Notes: generated by a model not told the origin, from the sequence alone. Shown: positions 27,459-35,822, numbered from the stretch's first letter. The stretch is DNA of 64,000 nt from Alkaliflexus imshenetskii DSM 15055 (GCF_000517065.1 NZ_KI912105.1:3003684-3067683), one strand, 5' to 3'. Made by a program: numbers and translations.

Positions 27459-28511
27459 ATGGCAAATATATCATGGAAAGATTATGAAAAGCGGGTGCCC
27501 GACGACCATTTTTTTTATGTGCGCAGCTGCATTCGGCAAACTTTTTTCCCGGGCGCAGAGACAGCTCTGTTGAATATTTTACGCAACGAGCTTGGGAAGG
27601 ATGTGTTTGAAGACAGCCGACACACAACCTGCACCGGCATAGGTTACCATTCAGACATCATTCCATTGGAAACAATCATGACTATGGTGGCGCGTCAACT
27701 GTCGCTGATGACGGAGGCCGGGTATCGCAATCTGTTGGTTTCATGTGTGACATCTTTCGGGATATATCTTGAGATGTTGGATATGTGGAAACATTTTCCT
27801 GAAAAGTTGGAACAAACCAGGGATGCTTTACGGAAAACCACCGGGCGGGAGTTTGAGTTGCCTCAATCGGTGGTACACGCCTCGGATGTGGTATTTCATT
27901 TTCGCAATGAGATTTTGAAGCGTTCTTCTGTTCGGCTGATGAATTGTAAAAGTGGAGAGCCGCTTAAAGTGGTGGAGCATGTGGGTTGTCATTATGCGAA
28001 GATTTTTCCACATGAGGGTTTTGGTGGAGCGGAGTTCCCTTCTGTTTTGTCAGGGCTTGTTGAATCCTGGGGTGGCACGGTTGTGGACTATCCGGAGCGC
28101 CGACACTGCTGCGGTTTTGGATTTAGGCACTATCTGATACAGGAAAATCGCGGTTATTCTGTGTCAAATGCCAAAGTGAAATTTGAATCCATGGCACCCT
28201 TTCAACCGGATTTTATTGTTGCCAATTGCCCCGGATGCGCCATGTTTTTGGATAAATGGCAATACACACTTGCCGAGATGACGGGCAAAACTTTCTCCGC
28301 ACATGGTCACGGCATTCCAGTATTAACCCACGAAGAGCTGGCAGGGCTGATGCTTGGCATGGACCCATGGAAACTGGGTTTGCAGATGCATCAGGTACAG
28401 GTTGAATCGTTACTCGATAAATTGGGCATACTGTATGCGCCAATTGAGAAATATCGGTTGGCCGGAGTGGACATAAAACCACCTGCGCGTCCATCGGTTT
28501 TAATGGTTTGA
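27459..28511 (+). CDS. HdrB-like protein with one clear CCG domain
   Basis: This protein of about 350 residues starts at ATG 27459 (a GTG lies one codon upstream). The C-terminal CCG-type cluster-binding set is clear: GCHYAKIFPHE, RRHCCGFGF and ANCPGCAMF. Together these match the HdrB non-cubane [4Fe-4S] site. The N-terminal half has cysteines in a weaker arrangement (CIRQ, TCTGIGYHSD, LLVSCVTSFG), so the first CCG domain looks degenerate. HdrB carries the disulfide- or thiol-reducing site. The substrate cannot be told from the sequence. Confidence 0.85.
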   Translation: MANISWKDYEKRVPDDHFFYVRSCIRQTFFPGAETALLNILRNELGKDVFEDSRHTTCTGIGYHSDIIPLETIMTMVARQLSLMTEAGYRNLLVSCVTSFGIYLEMLDMWKHFPEKLEQTRDALRKTTGREFELPQSVVHASDVVFHFRNEILKRSSVRLMNCKSGEPLKVVEHVGCHYAKIFPHEGFGGAEFPSVLSGLVESWGGTVVDYPERRHCCGFGFRHYLIQENRGYSVSNAKVKFESMAPFQPDFIVANCPGCAMFLDKWQYTLAEMTGKTFSAHGHGIPVLTHEELAGLMLGMDPWKLGLQMHQVQVESLLDKLGILYAPIEKYRLAGVDIKPPARPSVLMV

Positions 28512-28547
28512 ATTGAATTTTTGGTTTCAGAGCTGGTTCAAAATCCA

Positions 28548-28595
28548 ATCATCTTACATCTAATCATCTTACGTTTATCCATCTTCTCATCTATA
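28548..28595. repeat. CATCTTA-rich leader between HdrB- and HdrA-like genes
   Basis: A run of near-repeats (ATCATCTTACATCTAATC, ATCTTACGTTTATCCATCTT) precedes HdrA. It looks like the 3' arm of the hairpins at 24809 and 27354 without a clear 5' arm. The stretch is almost free of G on the plus strand. Confidence 0.4.
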
Positions 28596-28621
28596 AAAGA
28601 TAAGTTTTAAAGTCTGAAAAT

Positions 28622-29653
28622 ATGTCGCAACAAAAAGTGGCCATAGTAGGTGCCGGTCCAGCCGGTTTGCAGGCTGCCGCCACGCTGGTAAGTCTGGGGG
28701 TTTCTGTCGAGATTTTTGAGAGAAATGGTTCTCCCGGAGGGCACCTTAAACAATGGCATGCCTTGTTTCCGCACTTTCAGAATGCAACCCATGCATTAAA
28801 TCCTTTGCTGAATGGTGTTAAAGGCATTACCATGCATTTGGGGAGTAAGGTTTCTGAGATTTCCCATAATGGAAATACATGGCGACTGCTATCTGACGAC
28901 GGACTTAAATATGAATCAGATGCGGTGTTGCTCACCACCGGTTTTAACCTTTTTGATGCCTCGCGCAAAGAGGAGTATGGTTATGGCGTATATCCGGGCG
29001 TGGTCACCTCGGCACAACTGGAAGAGATGTTTAATGGTCAACGGCCGTGGCCATTTGATAAATCATTGGCGGCACCAAAAATAGGGTTTGTGCATTGTGT
29101 TGGCTCACGCGATGTGAAATGTGGTAACCGTTTTTGCAGTAAGGTATGTTGCGTTACGGCGGTGAAACAGGCCATCGAAATCAGAAAGAGGTTTTCCGAC
29201 TCAGCAGTTACATGTTTTTATATGGATTTGAGAATGTATGGTCTTGGTTTTGAGGAGCTCTACCACGAAGCGCAGGTGAACCATCAGGTGCAATTTATCC
29301 GTGGCCGATTGTCAGAGGCATCGCCGGCAGTGTCAGGCAAAATTCAAGTAAAGGCCGAAGATACGCTAATGGGGCGCCCCTTAAAACTTACACTTGATAT
29401 GCTTGTATTGATGGTTGGCATGGAGCCTGCCGTGAAATTAACTGCCCAAAACAACCATCTGGCACTTGGTAAGCCCGGGTTTGGCGATGGTTTTATGGCA
29501 GATAGAGAGCTGAATACGCCTGAATACCTTCAGGTGACGCCGGGATTGTTTGTAGCCGGTGCCTGTAAAGGCCCTGCATCTCTGCCTGATACCATTCAGG
29601 ATGCCAAAGCTGTTTCTGTGGATGTATATAACTTTTTAAAAACAAAAAGTTGA
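28622..29653 (+). CDS. HdrA-like FAD oxidoreductase (short form)
   Basis: This 343-residue flavoprotein has the Rossmann motif VAIVGAGPAGLQAAATL at its N-terminus, then 'EIFERNGSPGGHLKQWH' and the HdrA-typical FVHCVGSRD segment followed by a cysteine set (CGNRFCSKVCC, about 165-176). The C-terminal FAD segment (TPGLFVAGACKGPASLPDTI) is also HdrA-like. It lacks the N-terminal iron-sulfur insert and C-terminal ferredoxin domains of methanogen HdrA. In length it matches the sHdr/Qmo-type short HdrA. Such a subunit could bifurcate or confurcate electrons, but the sequence does not prove this. Confidence 0.88.
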   Translation: MSQQKVAIVGAGPAGLQAAATLVSLGVSVEIFERNGSPGGHLKQWHALFPHFQNATHALNPLLNGVKGITMHLGSKVSEISHNGNTWRLLSDDGLKYESDAVLLTTGFNLFDASRKEEYGYGVYPGVVTSAQLEEMFNGQRPWPFDKSLAAPKIGFVHCVGSRDVKCGNRFCSKVCCVTAVKQAIEIRKRFSDSAVTCFYMDLRMYGLGFEELYHEAQVNHQVQFIRGRLSEASPAVSGKIQVKAEDTLMGRPLKLTLDMLVLMVGMEPAVKLTAQNNHLALGKPGFGDGFMADRELNTPEYLQVTPGLFVAGACKGPASLPDTIQDAKAVSVDVYNFLKTKS

Positions 29654-29708
29654 AGTAATATATTTCTACTGGTAGCAAATTAATTGATTCATAGACTATT
29701 ATTTGATA

Positions 29709-30044
29709 ATGATAAATTTTGGATATACTGCTTCGGAGTCCCGTCATATCGATATGGATGAACGGCTGCATCCGGCCATCGAGAAGATGCTTCACCGTGA
29801 ACCATCACTTAAAGAGTGTATTGCATGTGGCCGGTGTGCCGCAGTATGCACGGCTGGTTACTTTACCGGTATGCAGTTTTATCGTTTAAATTTGATGGCT
29901 CACCGAGGACTCATTAATGAGATGAAGCAAGCAGCCAGAGCCTGCATGTTATGTGGAAAATGCCAAATGACCTGCCCCAAGGGCGTTAACATTCGGCACG
30001 GGGTGTTGTTGATGAGCCAGATTACAGACGTTTTGGATGTTTAG
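29709..30044 (+). CDS. HdrC-like iron-sulfur protein 2
   Basis: This small ferredoxin-like HdrC of about 111 residues has two [4Fe-4S] motifs: CIACGRCAAVC near 36-46 and CMLCGKCQMTCPKG near 78-91. ATG 29709 is used as the start (a TTG lies two codons upstream). The stop overlaps an ATG of the next frame by 8 bases, but that gene more likely starts at 30094. Together with the following gene it could form a second C2/B2-type half of the Hdr complex. Confidence 0.85.
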   Translation: MINFGYTASESRHIDMDERLHPAIEKMLHREPSLKECIACGRCAAVCTAGYFTGMQFYRLNLMAHRGLINEMKQAARACMLCGKCQMTCPKGVNIRHGVLLMSQITDVLDV

Positions 30045-30093
30045 TGTTTATCGGTTTTTAAACACTGGTGTAGTGATAAAAATTGAACTGATT

Positions 30094-31929
30094 ATGTACC
30101 ATCCTTTTGTATTGCCTTTTGTTGTTGGTTTTTCAGTGATGGGCGTTGTACTTGTAGCCAGGTATATTTATTGGCTCAGGGGCATGTCGCCTGGCAACAG
30201 GCAACGTGTTCTGTGGGGCTTTTTTTCTCGCAGTACTTTGTTGGCGGTGAAAGAAATTTTGCAAGAATCTCTTTTGCATCTGAAAATTTTCCGGGTGAAT
30301 CCGCTCCTTGGTTTCATGCATGCTAGTCTGGCATTTGGGTGGTTTATGCTCATTGTTGGCGGAAAACTGGAAACATGGTACTATACCGGCAATTTTTTCA
30401 ACCCACCTTACTATGCAATATTTTTCCGCTATTTTGAGCCGCTCACCGAAGGTTTTTGGATGAACGGGGTACTGCTGTTTTATATGGAGCTTTCGTTGTT
30501 GATTGTGTTGTCCGGATTGTCGATAGCTGTTGTGAAGCGCATCCGCAAAAAGGTGGTTGGTATGAATAATACCACCAGGCACAATCCGGCCAATCGCATA
30601 GCACTTTTTTTTCTTTGGATGGTTTTTCCGTTGCGGTTGATGGCTGAGTCGGCCACGGTGGCAGTGCATGGTGGTGGCAGTTTTTTAACTACGGTTACTT
30701 CGTCACTCTTTCTCTCTCATGATTGGGCTGTATGGCTTGAATTGCCGCTCTGGTGGGCTTACTCAACTGGTTTGGGACTCTTCTTTCTGGCATTGCCATT
30801 TTCGCGTTATCTGCATATCCCCACCGAGATGGTGATGTTGCTGTTGAAAAAATGGGGGGTGCAACCTGAGCCGGGATTTAACCCTGAGAAAGGCGTACAG
30901 GCCTTTGAAGTGCATTCCTGCCCGGGATGCGGTGTTTGCCTCGATGTTTGTCCGGCCATGGGCGCCGGCATTAACTCGTTTCAATCAGCCTATTTTGTGC
31001 GGCAGGTACGTGCCGGGCACAATTATGAGACCATTGCCGATATGTGTCTCAACTGCGGTGCTTGTAAGGAAGCCTGTCCAGTGGGCATCAGCCTTGAAAG
31101 CCTGAGGCTGGATGCACGGAGTCATTTACATCGCAAAGCAAATTTTGACCATCGGTATCTTCACGGAACCATGACGCTGTGGCGCGATACAACCGAAGTG
31201 GTGCTCTATACAGGGTGTATGGGGCGCATCAATCCCAAGACCACCCAGGCTGTGAAATCGTTACTTCACGAAGCGGGTGTGAAGTTTATTCATCTCGATG
31301 AGCACGAATCCATCTGTTGTGGGCGCCCAATGGCATTGGCTGGCGCTGCAGAGCAGGCTAAAATGCTCATCCAAAGAAACCGTGAATTGATTCATGGGCA
31401 AAACGGACAACTGCTCGTGACGACCTGTCCCATCTGCTACCGCTATTTTTCTTCCGAATATGATTTAAATATTCCGGTGTTGCACCATTCTCAGTTTCTT
31501 TGGCAATTGATTGAAACGCAAAAATTGAATCGTCATAAAGGAAACTTGCGTTATGCCTATCATGACCCTTGTGAGTTGGGGAGGGGTGCAAATTGTTACG
31601 ATGAGCCACGTAACCTGCTTTACACTGTGGGTGAGTTGGTGGCTTTGTCAAGTGAACGCAACAAAGCGCTTTGTTGTGGAAATAATATCGGTTCGCTGAC
31701 ACTCGCCGAAGAGCAAAAGCAAAAAATTACCGCCAATACGTTGACTGTTTTATCTGAGAATAGCCCAGATTATATTGTCACGGCTTGTCCAATGTGTAAA
31801 AACACATTGTCGCGTCAGAGTACATTGCCTGTGAGAGATTTGGCAGAGGTGATGCTAGAGTGCAAGGAGGTTAACGTTGCTGGCTCCCGCACACGCAAAA
31901 AACAGGCGAGTGTCAACGTAACGCCTTAA
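30094..31929 (+). CDS. membrane-anchored HdrD/DsrMK-like subunit (cytochrome b-like plus two CCG domains)
   Basis: This protein of about 611 residues starts at ATG 30094 (MYHPFVLPFVVG). An upstream ATG at 30037 would add 19 implausible residues. The N-terminal part has about five hydrophobic segments like the NarI/DsrM cytochrome-b family (about 1-255). Next come two [4Fe-4S] motifs (CPGCGVCLDVCP, CLNCGACKEACPVG), then two CCG domains (TGCMGR, ICCGRP, TTCPICY; then YHDPCELG, LCCGNN, TACPMCK). This fuses a quinone-interacting membrane anchor to an HdrD-type catalytic half, as in HmeCD/DsrMK-type complexes. It ends the Hdr-like cluster and probably ties the complex to the membrane quinone pool. 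Confidence 0.88.
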   Translation: MYHPFVLPFVVGFSVMGVVLVARYIYWLRGMSPGNRQRVLWGFFSRSTLLAVKEILQESLLHLKIFRVNPLLGFMHASLAFGWFMLIVGGKLETWYYTGNFFNPPYYAIFFRYFEPLTEGFWMNGVLLFYMELSLLIVLSGLSIAVVKRIRKKVVGMNNTTRHNPANRIALFFLWMVFPLRLMAESATVAVHGGGSFLTTVTSSLFLSHDWAVWLELPLWWAYSTGLGLFFLALPFSRYLHIPTEMVMLLLKKWGVQPEPGFNPEKGVQAFEVHSCPGCGVCLDVCPAMGAGINSFQSAYFVRQVRAGHNYETIADMCLNCGACKEACPVGISLESLRLDARSHLHRKANFDHRYLHGTMTLWRDTTEVVLYTGCMGRINPKTTQAVKSLLHEAGVKFIHLDEHESICCGRPMALAGAAEQAKMLIQRNRELIHGQNGQLLVTTCPICYRYFSSEYDLNIPVLHHSQFLWQLIETQKLNRHKGNLRYAYHDPCELGRGANCYDEPRNLLYTVGELVALSSERNKALCCGNNIGSLTLAEEQKQKITANTLTVLSENSPDYIVTACPMCKNTLSRQSTLPVRDLAEVMLECKEVNVAGSRTRKKQASVNVTP

Positions 31930-31963
31930 AAGGGATTGAACTTCTGAATCGAAAAAATCTTCC

Positions 31964-32353
31964 TCAATGCATCACTGCCATCAGGTTGTTTCTGGTTTCA
32001 TTCATCATCATGAACGAGTTATTCAAATGTTGATTGCTCTTATTCAGAAAAATGTATAGTTCAAATTCTTTCTGTGCATAGCTGTTTAGGAGCATCATCC
32101 CAAAATCACTTACCCGAAAGGTTGGTTCATTTTTGTCTTTCTCGATTTCAACTACCGGACGCGGCGCCAGTCGGTTCATGTGGTTGATTATTTGCATGGC
32201 CTTGTTACGTGAGATGTGCAGCTCTTTTACCAGTCCTGCCATCTGTTCATCGGTGAGGATGAGATTTAGTAAGCGGTAATTTAAGGCATCCATTAAAACT
32301 TCGTTGTTGTAATGAATGGTTATGTTTCCGTTTAAGTTGAAGTTGTTTTTCAT
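31964..32353 (-). CDS. ModE-like winged-helix DNA-binding protein
   Basis: This 129-residue protein resembles the N-terminal DNA-binding domain of ModE (COG2005). It starts with a beta-rich 'LNGNITIHYNNE', followed by helices containing 'ISRNKAMQIINHMNRL', which parallels the 'MSYKKAW..IDEMN' recognition helix of ModE-type regulators. A wing-like 'EPTFRVSDFGMMLLNSY' comes next. The molybdate-binding Mop domain is missing, as in many Bacteroidota family members. The gene diverges from nifA across a 391-bp gap rich in symmetrical sites. A role in molybdenum-dependent or nif control is inferred from family and position. A generic wHTH regulator is the alternative. Confidence 0.6.
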   Translation of the reverse strand: MKNNFNLNGNITIHYNNEVLMDALNYRLLNLILTDEQMAGLVKELHISRNKAMQIINHMNRLAPRPVVEIEKDKNEPTFRVSDFGMMLLNSYAQKEFELYIFLNKSNQHLNNSFMMMNETRNNLMAVMH

Positions 32354-32744
32354 CCGTTTTTGATTTGGGAATTTTTTATTGATATTTTATGTGTATCTCC
32401 TGTTTTTTGTGTTTGTGAAGCAAATTTGATTCCTTTTTTGCATTAGTGGTGTTTTTTAAGTGGTTTGATGGGTTTAGTCATAGTGTACTTTAATTAAATC
32501 CTACTTTTTTGTAGTGTATATTCACAAAAAGTACTTTTTAGTAGGATGTTTTTTTGTGTTTATGGTGTGACTGTAAAAATAGTATACTTTTTTATGAAAT
32601 GTGAATTATTTTACGGGTTTAATGTGAAATTATTATAAAATAATTGATTTGGTGGTGTTATTGATAGGGGGTGGATATTAAAATTCGTATTTTTAGCATT
32701 GTATTTTCAACACAATCTTGCCTAAACCATAACACAATACCACT
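32354..32744. promoter_or_regulatory. 391-bp divergent control region between ModE-like gene and nifA
   Basis: There is no gene here. The region contains ATCCTACT at 32498-32505 and its exact inverse AGTAGGAT at 32540-32547. Three similar elements (TAGTGTACTTT near 32481, AAAGTACTTTT near 32529 and AGTATACTTTTT at 32581) surround them. Near 32650 (TGGTGGTGTTATTGA) a weak sigma54-like arrangement GG-N10-GA is visible. It probably carries both divergent promoters. Confidence 0.45.
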
Positions 32745-34298
32745 ATGCCCGATTTTTTTGAATCTTCAGCGAATGATTGCTATGGCATGAGGGAACTTAA
32801 TCTCCTGCTCGATTTTAGTGAGTTGCTGAGCAACAAGGAGATAGATCTCAATCTTGTAATTGCCAGACTTGGTGAGCATTTGCTTGCCGAACGAATTATT
32901 CTTGCCATTCTAAACCGCGAGAGTGGGCAAATATTTGTAGAAGGGGCATTTGGTTTCGAGCAGGAGGAGAATGTGGTGTTAAGCTACCGACCGGGCGAAG
33001 GGGTCATAGGCTCTGTTATCAAAAGTGGCAAACAAATTTTGGTGCCAAAAATTGGTGATGCACCTGATTTTCTGAATCGAACCAAGTCACCAGTGACAGT
33101 GAATGGTGAGGATATTTCTTTTATCTGTGTTCCCATTCGGTATAAGGATGAAATCATTGGTTCACTGAGTTTTCACAAAGTGTATGGCCGCATGCGACTG
33201 TTTGATGAAGACGTTCGCCTCCTGAAAATTGTAGGTACTATGATTGGGCGCGCCGTACGTCGTCGTCAGGAGTATGCCGAGGAACTGGAGCAGTTACGTT
33301 GCGAAAACCAAAAGCTACGCGGGGTATTGAACCAACAGATAAAAACTGATTTTATCATTGGCAACAGCGGCAAAATGAACGATGTTTTTGCATTGCTTCA
33401 AAGTGTGGCAGGTACCGATGCCACAGTACTTATCCGTGGCGAAAGTGGTGTGGGTAAGGAGCTTATTGCTGATGCCATTCACCAGAACAGTCTGCGAAAA
33501 AATAACGCCTTTATTAAGGTAAACTGTGCCGCTTTGCCCGAAAATCTTATCGAAAGCGAGTTGTTTGGGCATGAAAAAGGTGCTTTCACAGGTGCTATTA
33601 ACCAGCGGGTTGGCCGATTTGAAGCGGCGCATGGTGGCACAATCTTTCTGGATGAGTTTGGTGAGATACCCTTATCCACACAAGTTAAGTTGCTGCGCGT
33701 GATTCAGCAGCGCGAAATCGAAAGGGTAGGAGGTACCAAGCCGGTAAAAGTGGATGTGCGGATAATTTGTGCCACAAACCGAAACTTGGAAGAGCTTATT
33801 GCCAATGGGGAATTTCGCGAGGATTTATATTACCGGATAAATGTATTTCCTGTGTATGTGCCGCCGTTGCGTGAGCGGATAAACGACATTCCCGTACTGG
33901 CAAATTATTTCATCGAGAAGTTTAACAAACGTCACAACAAGAACATTAAACGCATTACTTCAATGGCCATCGATATGTTAATGGTTTATCACTGGCCAGG
34001 AAACATCAGGGAGTTGGAAAACTGTCTGGAGAGGGCCTGTATTCTTAGTACCGATGGGGTGATTCGGGCGCATAACCTGCCTCCTACGCTTCAAACTGCT
34101 GTGTCTAGCAAAACCACCGAAAGCGGTACGCTTGAGATGATTCTCGAGAAGCATGAGAAGCAACTGATAATTGATTCAATGGTTGCGAGCAAGGGCAATA
34201 TGGTGAAAGCTGCAAAGGTTCTGGGAATTACCGAACGGATGATGGGCATCCGTATTAAAAAGTATGACATCGATCCAAGACGGTTTAAATTACGCTGA
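32745..34298 (+). CDS. nifA: NifA-like sigma54 transcription activator
   Basis: This 517-residue activator has an N-terminal GAF domain (about 30-170), a central AAA+ domain and a C-terminal Fis-type HTH (about 475-510, [17 protein letters not shown]). The AAA+ domain has Walker A GESGVGKE at about 232-239, the sigma54-contacting GAFTGA at about 279-284, and Walker [10 protein letters not shown]. NifA activates nif promoters with sigma54 RNA polymerase. The linker lacks the Cys-rich oxygen-sensing motif of some proteobacterial NifA, so direct oxygen sensing is not expected. A GNAT gene begins 5 bp after its stop and the nif structural genes follow 2.4 kb later, which supports this name over other NtrC-like regulators. 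Confidence 0.85.
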   Translation: MPDFFESSANDCYGMRELNLLLDFSELLSNKEIDLNLVIARLGEHLLAERIILAILNRESGQIFVEGAFGFEQEENVVLSYRPGEGVIGSVIKSGKQILVPKIGDAPDFLNRTKSPVTVNGEDISFICVPIRYKDEIIGSLSFHKVYGRMRLFDEDVRLLKIVGTMIGRAVRRRQEYAEELEQLRCENQKLRGVLNQQIKTDFIIGNSGKMNDVFALLQSVAGTDATVLIRGESGVGKELIADAIHQNSLRKNNAFIKVNCAALPENLIESELFGHEKGAFTGAINQRVGRFEAAHGGTIFLDEFGEIPLSTQVKLLRVIQQREIERVGGTKPVKVDVRIICATNRNLEELIANGEFREDLYYRINVFPVYVPPLRERINDIPVLANYFIEKFNKRHNKNIKRITSMAIDMLMVYHWPGNIRELENCLERACILSTDGVIRAHNLPPTLQTAVSSKTTESGTLEMILEKHEKQLIIDSMVASKGNMVKAAKVLGITERMMGIRIKKYDIDPRRFKLR

Positions 34299-34302
34299 TA
34301 TT

Positions 34303-34779
34303 ATGAGTAATCATCAATTCCAATTTTTATTTTGTGACTTTAATAACAGCACGCACGCTGCAGCTCTTGTGCAACTTATCAATGCATACAAGCAGGATCC
34401 CATGGGAGGCTCTGTTCCTTTTTCCGATGAGGAAGGACAGATTTTGATAAAGGGGCTGGCATCTCATTCATCCTGTTTTGTGTTGTTTGGCCTTTGTGAT
34501 AATGTGTTTGCTGCAATGGCTACCTGTTTTGTAAACTACTCTACTTTTCAGTTGGCGCCTTATATCAACATCCATGATTTAATTGTGTTGGACACCTATC
34601 GAGGCAAGGGTTTAGGTAAGGCCATGCTTCAAAAGCTGTTTCAGATTGCTTCTGAACGTGGCTATTGTAAAGTAAATCTGGAAGTTAGGGAGGATAATTC
34701 TCGGGCAAAAACATTGTATGCCGGTTTGGGATTTGCCGAATGCGAACCACCCATGCACTTTTGGGAGCGACTGGTTTAG
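34303..34779 (+). CDS. GNAT-family N-acetyltransferase
   Basis: This acetyltransferase of about 158 residues is read from the ATG at 34303, 5 bp after the nifA stop. The upstream ATG at 34264 lies inside nifA and is less likely. The acetyl-CoA binding loop DTYRGKGLGKAML is intact, followed by 'VNLEVREDNSRAKTLYAGLGF'. The substrate is unknown. It is translated with nifA. GNAT genes are frequent companions of nif clusters, but a role in nitrogen fixation has not been shown from this sequence. Confidence 0.88.
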   Translation: MSNHQFQFLFCDFNNSTHAAALVQLINAYKQDPMGGSVPFSDEEGQILIKGLASHSSCFVLFGLCDNVFAAMATCFVNYSTFQLAPYINIHDLIVLDTYRGKGLGKAMLQKLFQIASERGYCKVNLEVREDNSRAKTLYAGLGFAECEPPMHFWERLV

Positions 34780-34797
34780 TCCTACATAAATGTAGGA
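34780..34797. promoter_or_regulatory. 18-bp perfect palindrome upstream of the NifX-like gene
   Basis: TCCTACAT-aa-ATGTAGGA starts one base after the GNAT stop. It repeats the TCCTAC/GTAGGA core seen upstream of nifA. It could be an operator, or a short terminator-like hairpin without a U-run. Confidence 0.45.
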
Positions 34798-34850
34798 TGT
34801 ACGACTGTTTTGTTTTAATAAGTGTCTTATAGTCTGCGAAATGCATTTTT

Positions 34851-34865
34851 TGGTACAGAGGTTGA
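34851..34865 (+). promoter_or_regulatory. weak sigma54-like promoter before the NifX-like gene
   Basis: TGGTAC-N5-TTGA matches the -24/-12 layout (GG and the TTG element correctly spaced), but the -12 C is replaced by A. It lies 59 bp upstream of the start at 34924. NifA is encoded next door, so a sigma54 promoter is expected here. The match is imperfect. Confidence 0.35.
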
Positions 34866-34923
34866 GTAGAGGTAATTAACCTACCTGATTAATCTAACTA
34901 TAAACCTATTAAAACATTAAGCC

Positions 34924-35328
34924 ATGAAAGTCTTTGTACCCGTAATCGACAGTGCTTCTCACCGGTATGAGATTGCCGGCGGGTTTAGCGCATCCTGTTC
35001 CGTCTGTATTTTTGATACGTCTGACAACCATGTGACTTGGTACGATCCTTCGGGACTACCGGTTGATTTTGCGGAGATGCTCGAAGAGTTGAAACTCAAT
35101 GGGGTGGTCAACGTGATTGCCACAGCCATGCAACCAATGGCGCTCAAAGTATTTAGTAACGGTGGTTTTAGGGTTTACCGCTCTGTGGGCAATGATTTAC
35201 TCACCAATCTGGAATTATTAAAAATGCGCTGCCTGCCATTGTATGGATATGAGGAGGCATTGAGTGAAGTTCACTCATTTTGTGCTTCTTCATGTGCTTC
35301 ATGCAGTTCGGCATTATGCCAAAACTGA
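34924..35328 (+). CDS. nifX: NifX/NafY-type FeMo-cofactor biosynthesis protein with Cys-rich tail
   Basis: This 134-residue protein belongs to the dinitrogenase iron-molybdenum cofactor (NifX/NifB C-terminal/NafY) fold family. It starts 'KVFVPVIDSASHRYEIAGGF', then 'CSVCIFDT...VTWYDPSGL', and has the later 'GVVNVIATAMQPMALKVFSNGGFRVYR'. These proteins bind or hand over FeMo-co precursors. An unusual feature is the C-terminal cysteine cluster at about 120, 124, 127 and 132 (CASSCASCSSALC), which could ligate an iron-sulfur cluster or metal. It sits upstream of a Nif11 gene. The symbol is by family resemblance only. Confidence 0.75.
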   Translation: MKVFVPVIDSASHRYEIAGGFSASCSVCIFDTSDNHVTWYDPSGLPVDFAEMLEELKLNGVVNVIATAMQPMALKVFSNGGFRVYRSVGNDLLTNLELLKMRCLPLYGYEEALSEVHSFCASSCASCSSALCQN

Positions 35329-35465
35329 TTCCGAATGTTTCAAATGCCGCGCTTTGCTTAGGGTAGCCAGTTGTTTTTATCTAAACCAACCTAAACCAAC
35401 TTTATTATATGGCTACTTGGAATTAAAAAGATGGCTTTTCAGTAAAAAATCAGAAACGTATAATT

Positions 35466-35705
35466 ATGTCCACTTCAAATGCGTTAAGTTTTATCCGAAA
35501 TTTTGAAACCGACACCCAAATGCGAAAGCTGTGCAACAGCTGTAAGTCCAGAGGAGAACTTCTGGACTTACTTTCTGGTATGGGGCTGCCATTTACCGAA
35601 TTTGAGTTTGATGAGGTAATCAACAGTTTGCTGGTCAAATGCCAAACCTACGAACAGGCCGGCTATGTGAAGAATATAAAGGATTGGTTTTATCTTTTTG
35701 GATGA
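35466..35705 (+). CDS. Nif11-domain small protein
   Basis: This 79-residue protein matches the Nif11 family: 'MSTSNALSFIRNFETDTQMRKL' and then '...ELLDLLSGMGLPFTEFEFDEV'. The family occurs in nif clusters of Azotobacter and cyanobacteria with unknown function, and also as leader sequences of some RiPP precursors. This copy has a Cys-x-x-Cys at 23-26 and a further Cys at 59, unusual for the plain domain. It has no Gly-Gly cleavage motif or cysteine-rich core typical of a RiPP precursor, and no modifying enzyme is nearby. A nif-related role is preferred. Confidence 0.75.
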   Translation: MSTSNALSFIRNFETDTQMRKLCNSCKSRGELLDLLSGMGLPFTEFEFDEVINSLLVKCQTYEQAGYVKNIKDWFYLFG

Positions 35706-35822
35706 GGTGAAGAAGATGCTTGGAAATTAGTTATCGGCAACTGAACTGCTATTTTGCTTACTTCTGTTTTAAATGAAAAAAATGCCATCAGATGAATTTT
35801 ATATTATTCGTCTGATGTTTTT

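Noticed and set aside
26637-31929. Glycolate oxidase or LutABC-type lactate utilisation genes
   Set aside because: The CCG and ferredoxin motifs are shared, but there is no FAD-linked oxidase subunit and the short HdrA marks it as Hdr-like.
35264-35506. Plus-strand open frame between the NifX-like and Nif11 genes
   Set aside because: It starts inside the NifX-like gene and ends in the Nif11 gene in a different frame, with no domain support.
35466-35705. RiPP precursor peptide with Nif11 leader
   Set aside because: No Gly-Gly cleavage site, no core peptide region and no modifying enzyme or exporter next to it.
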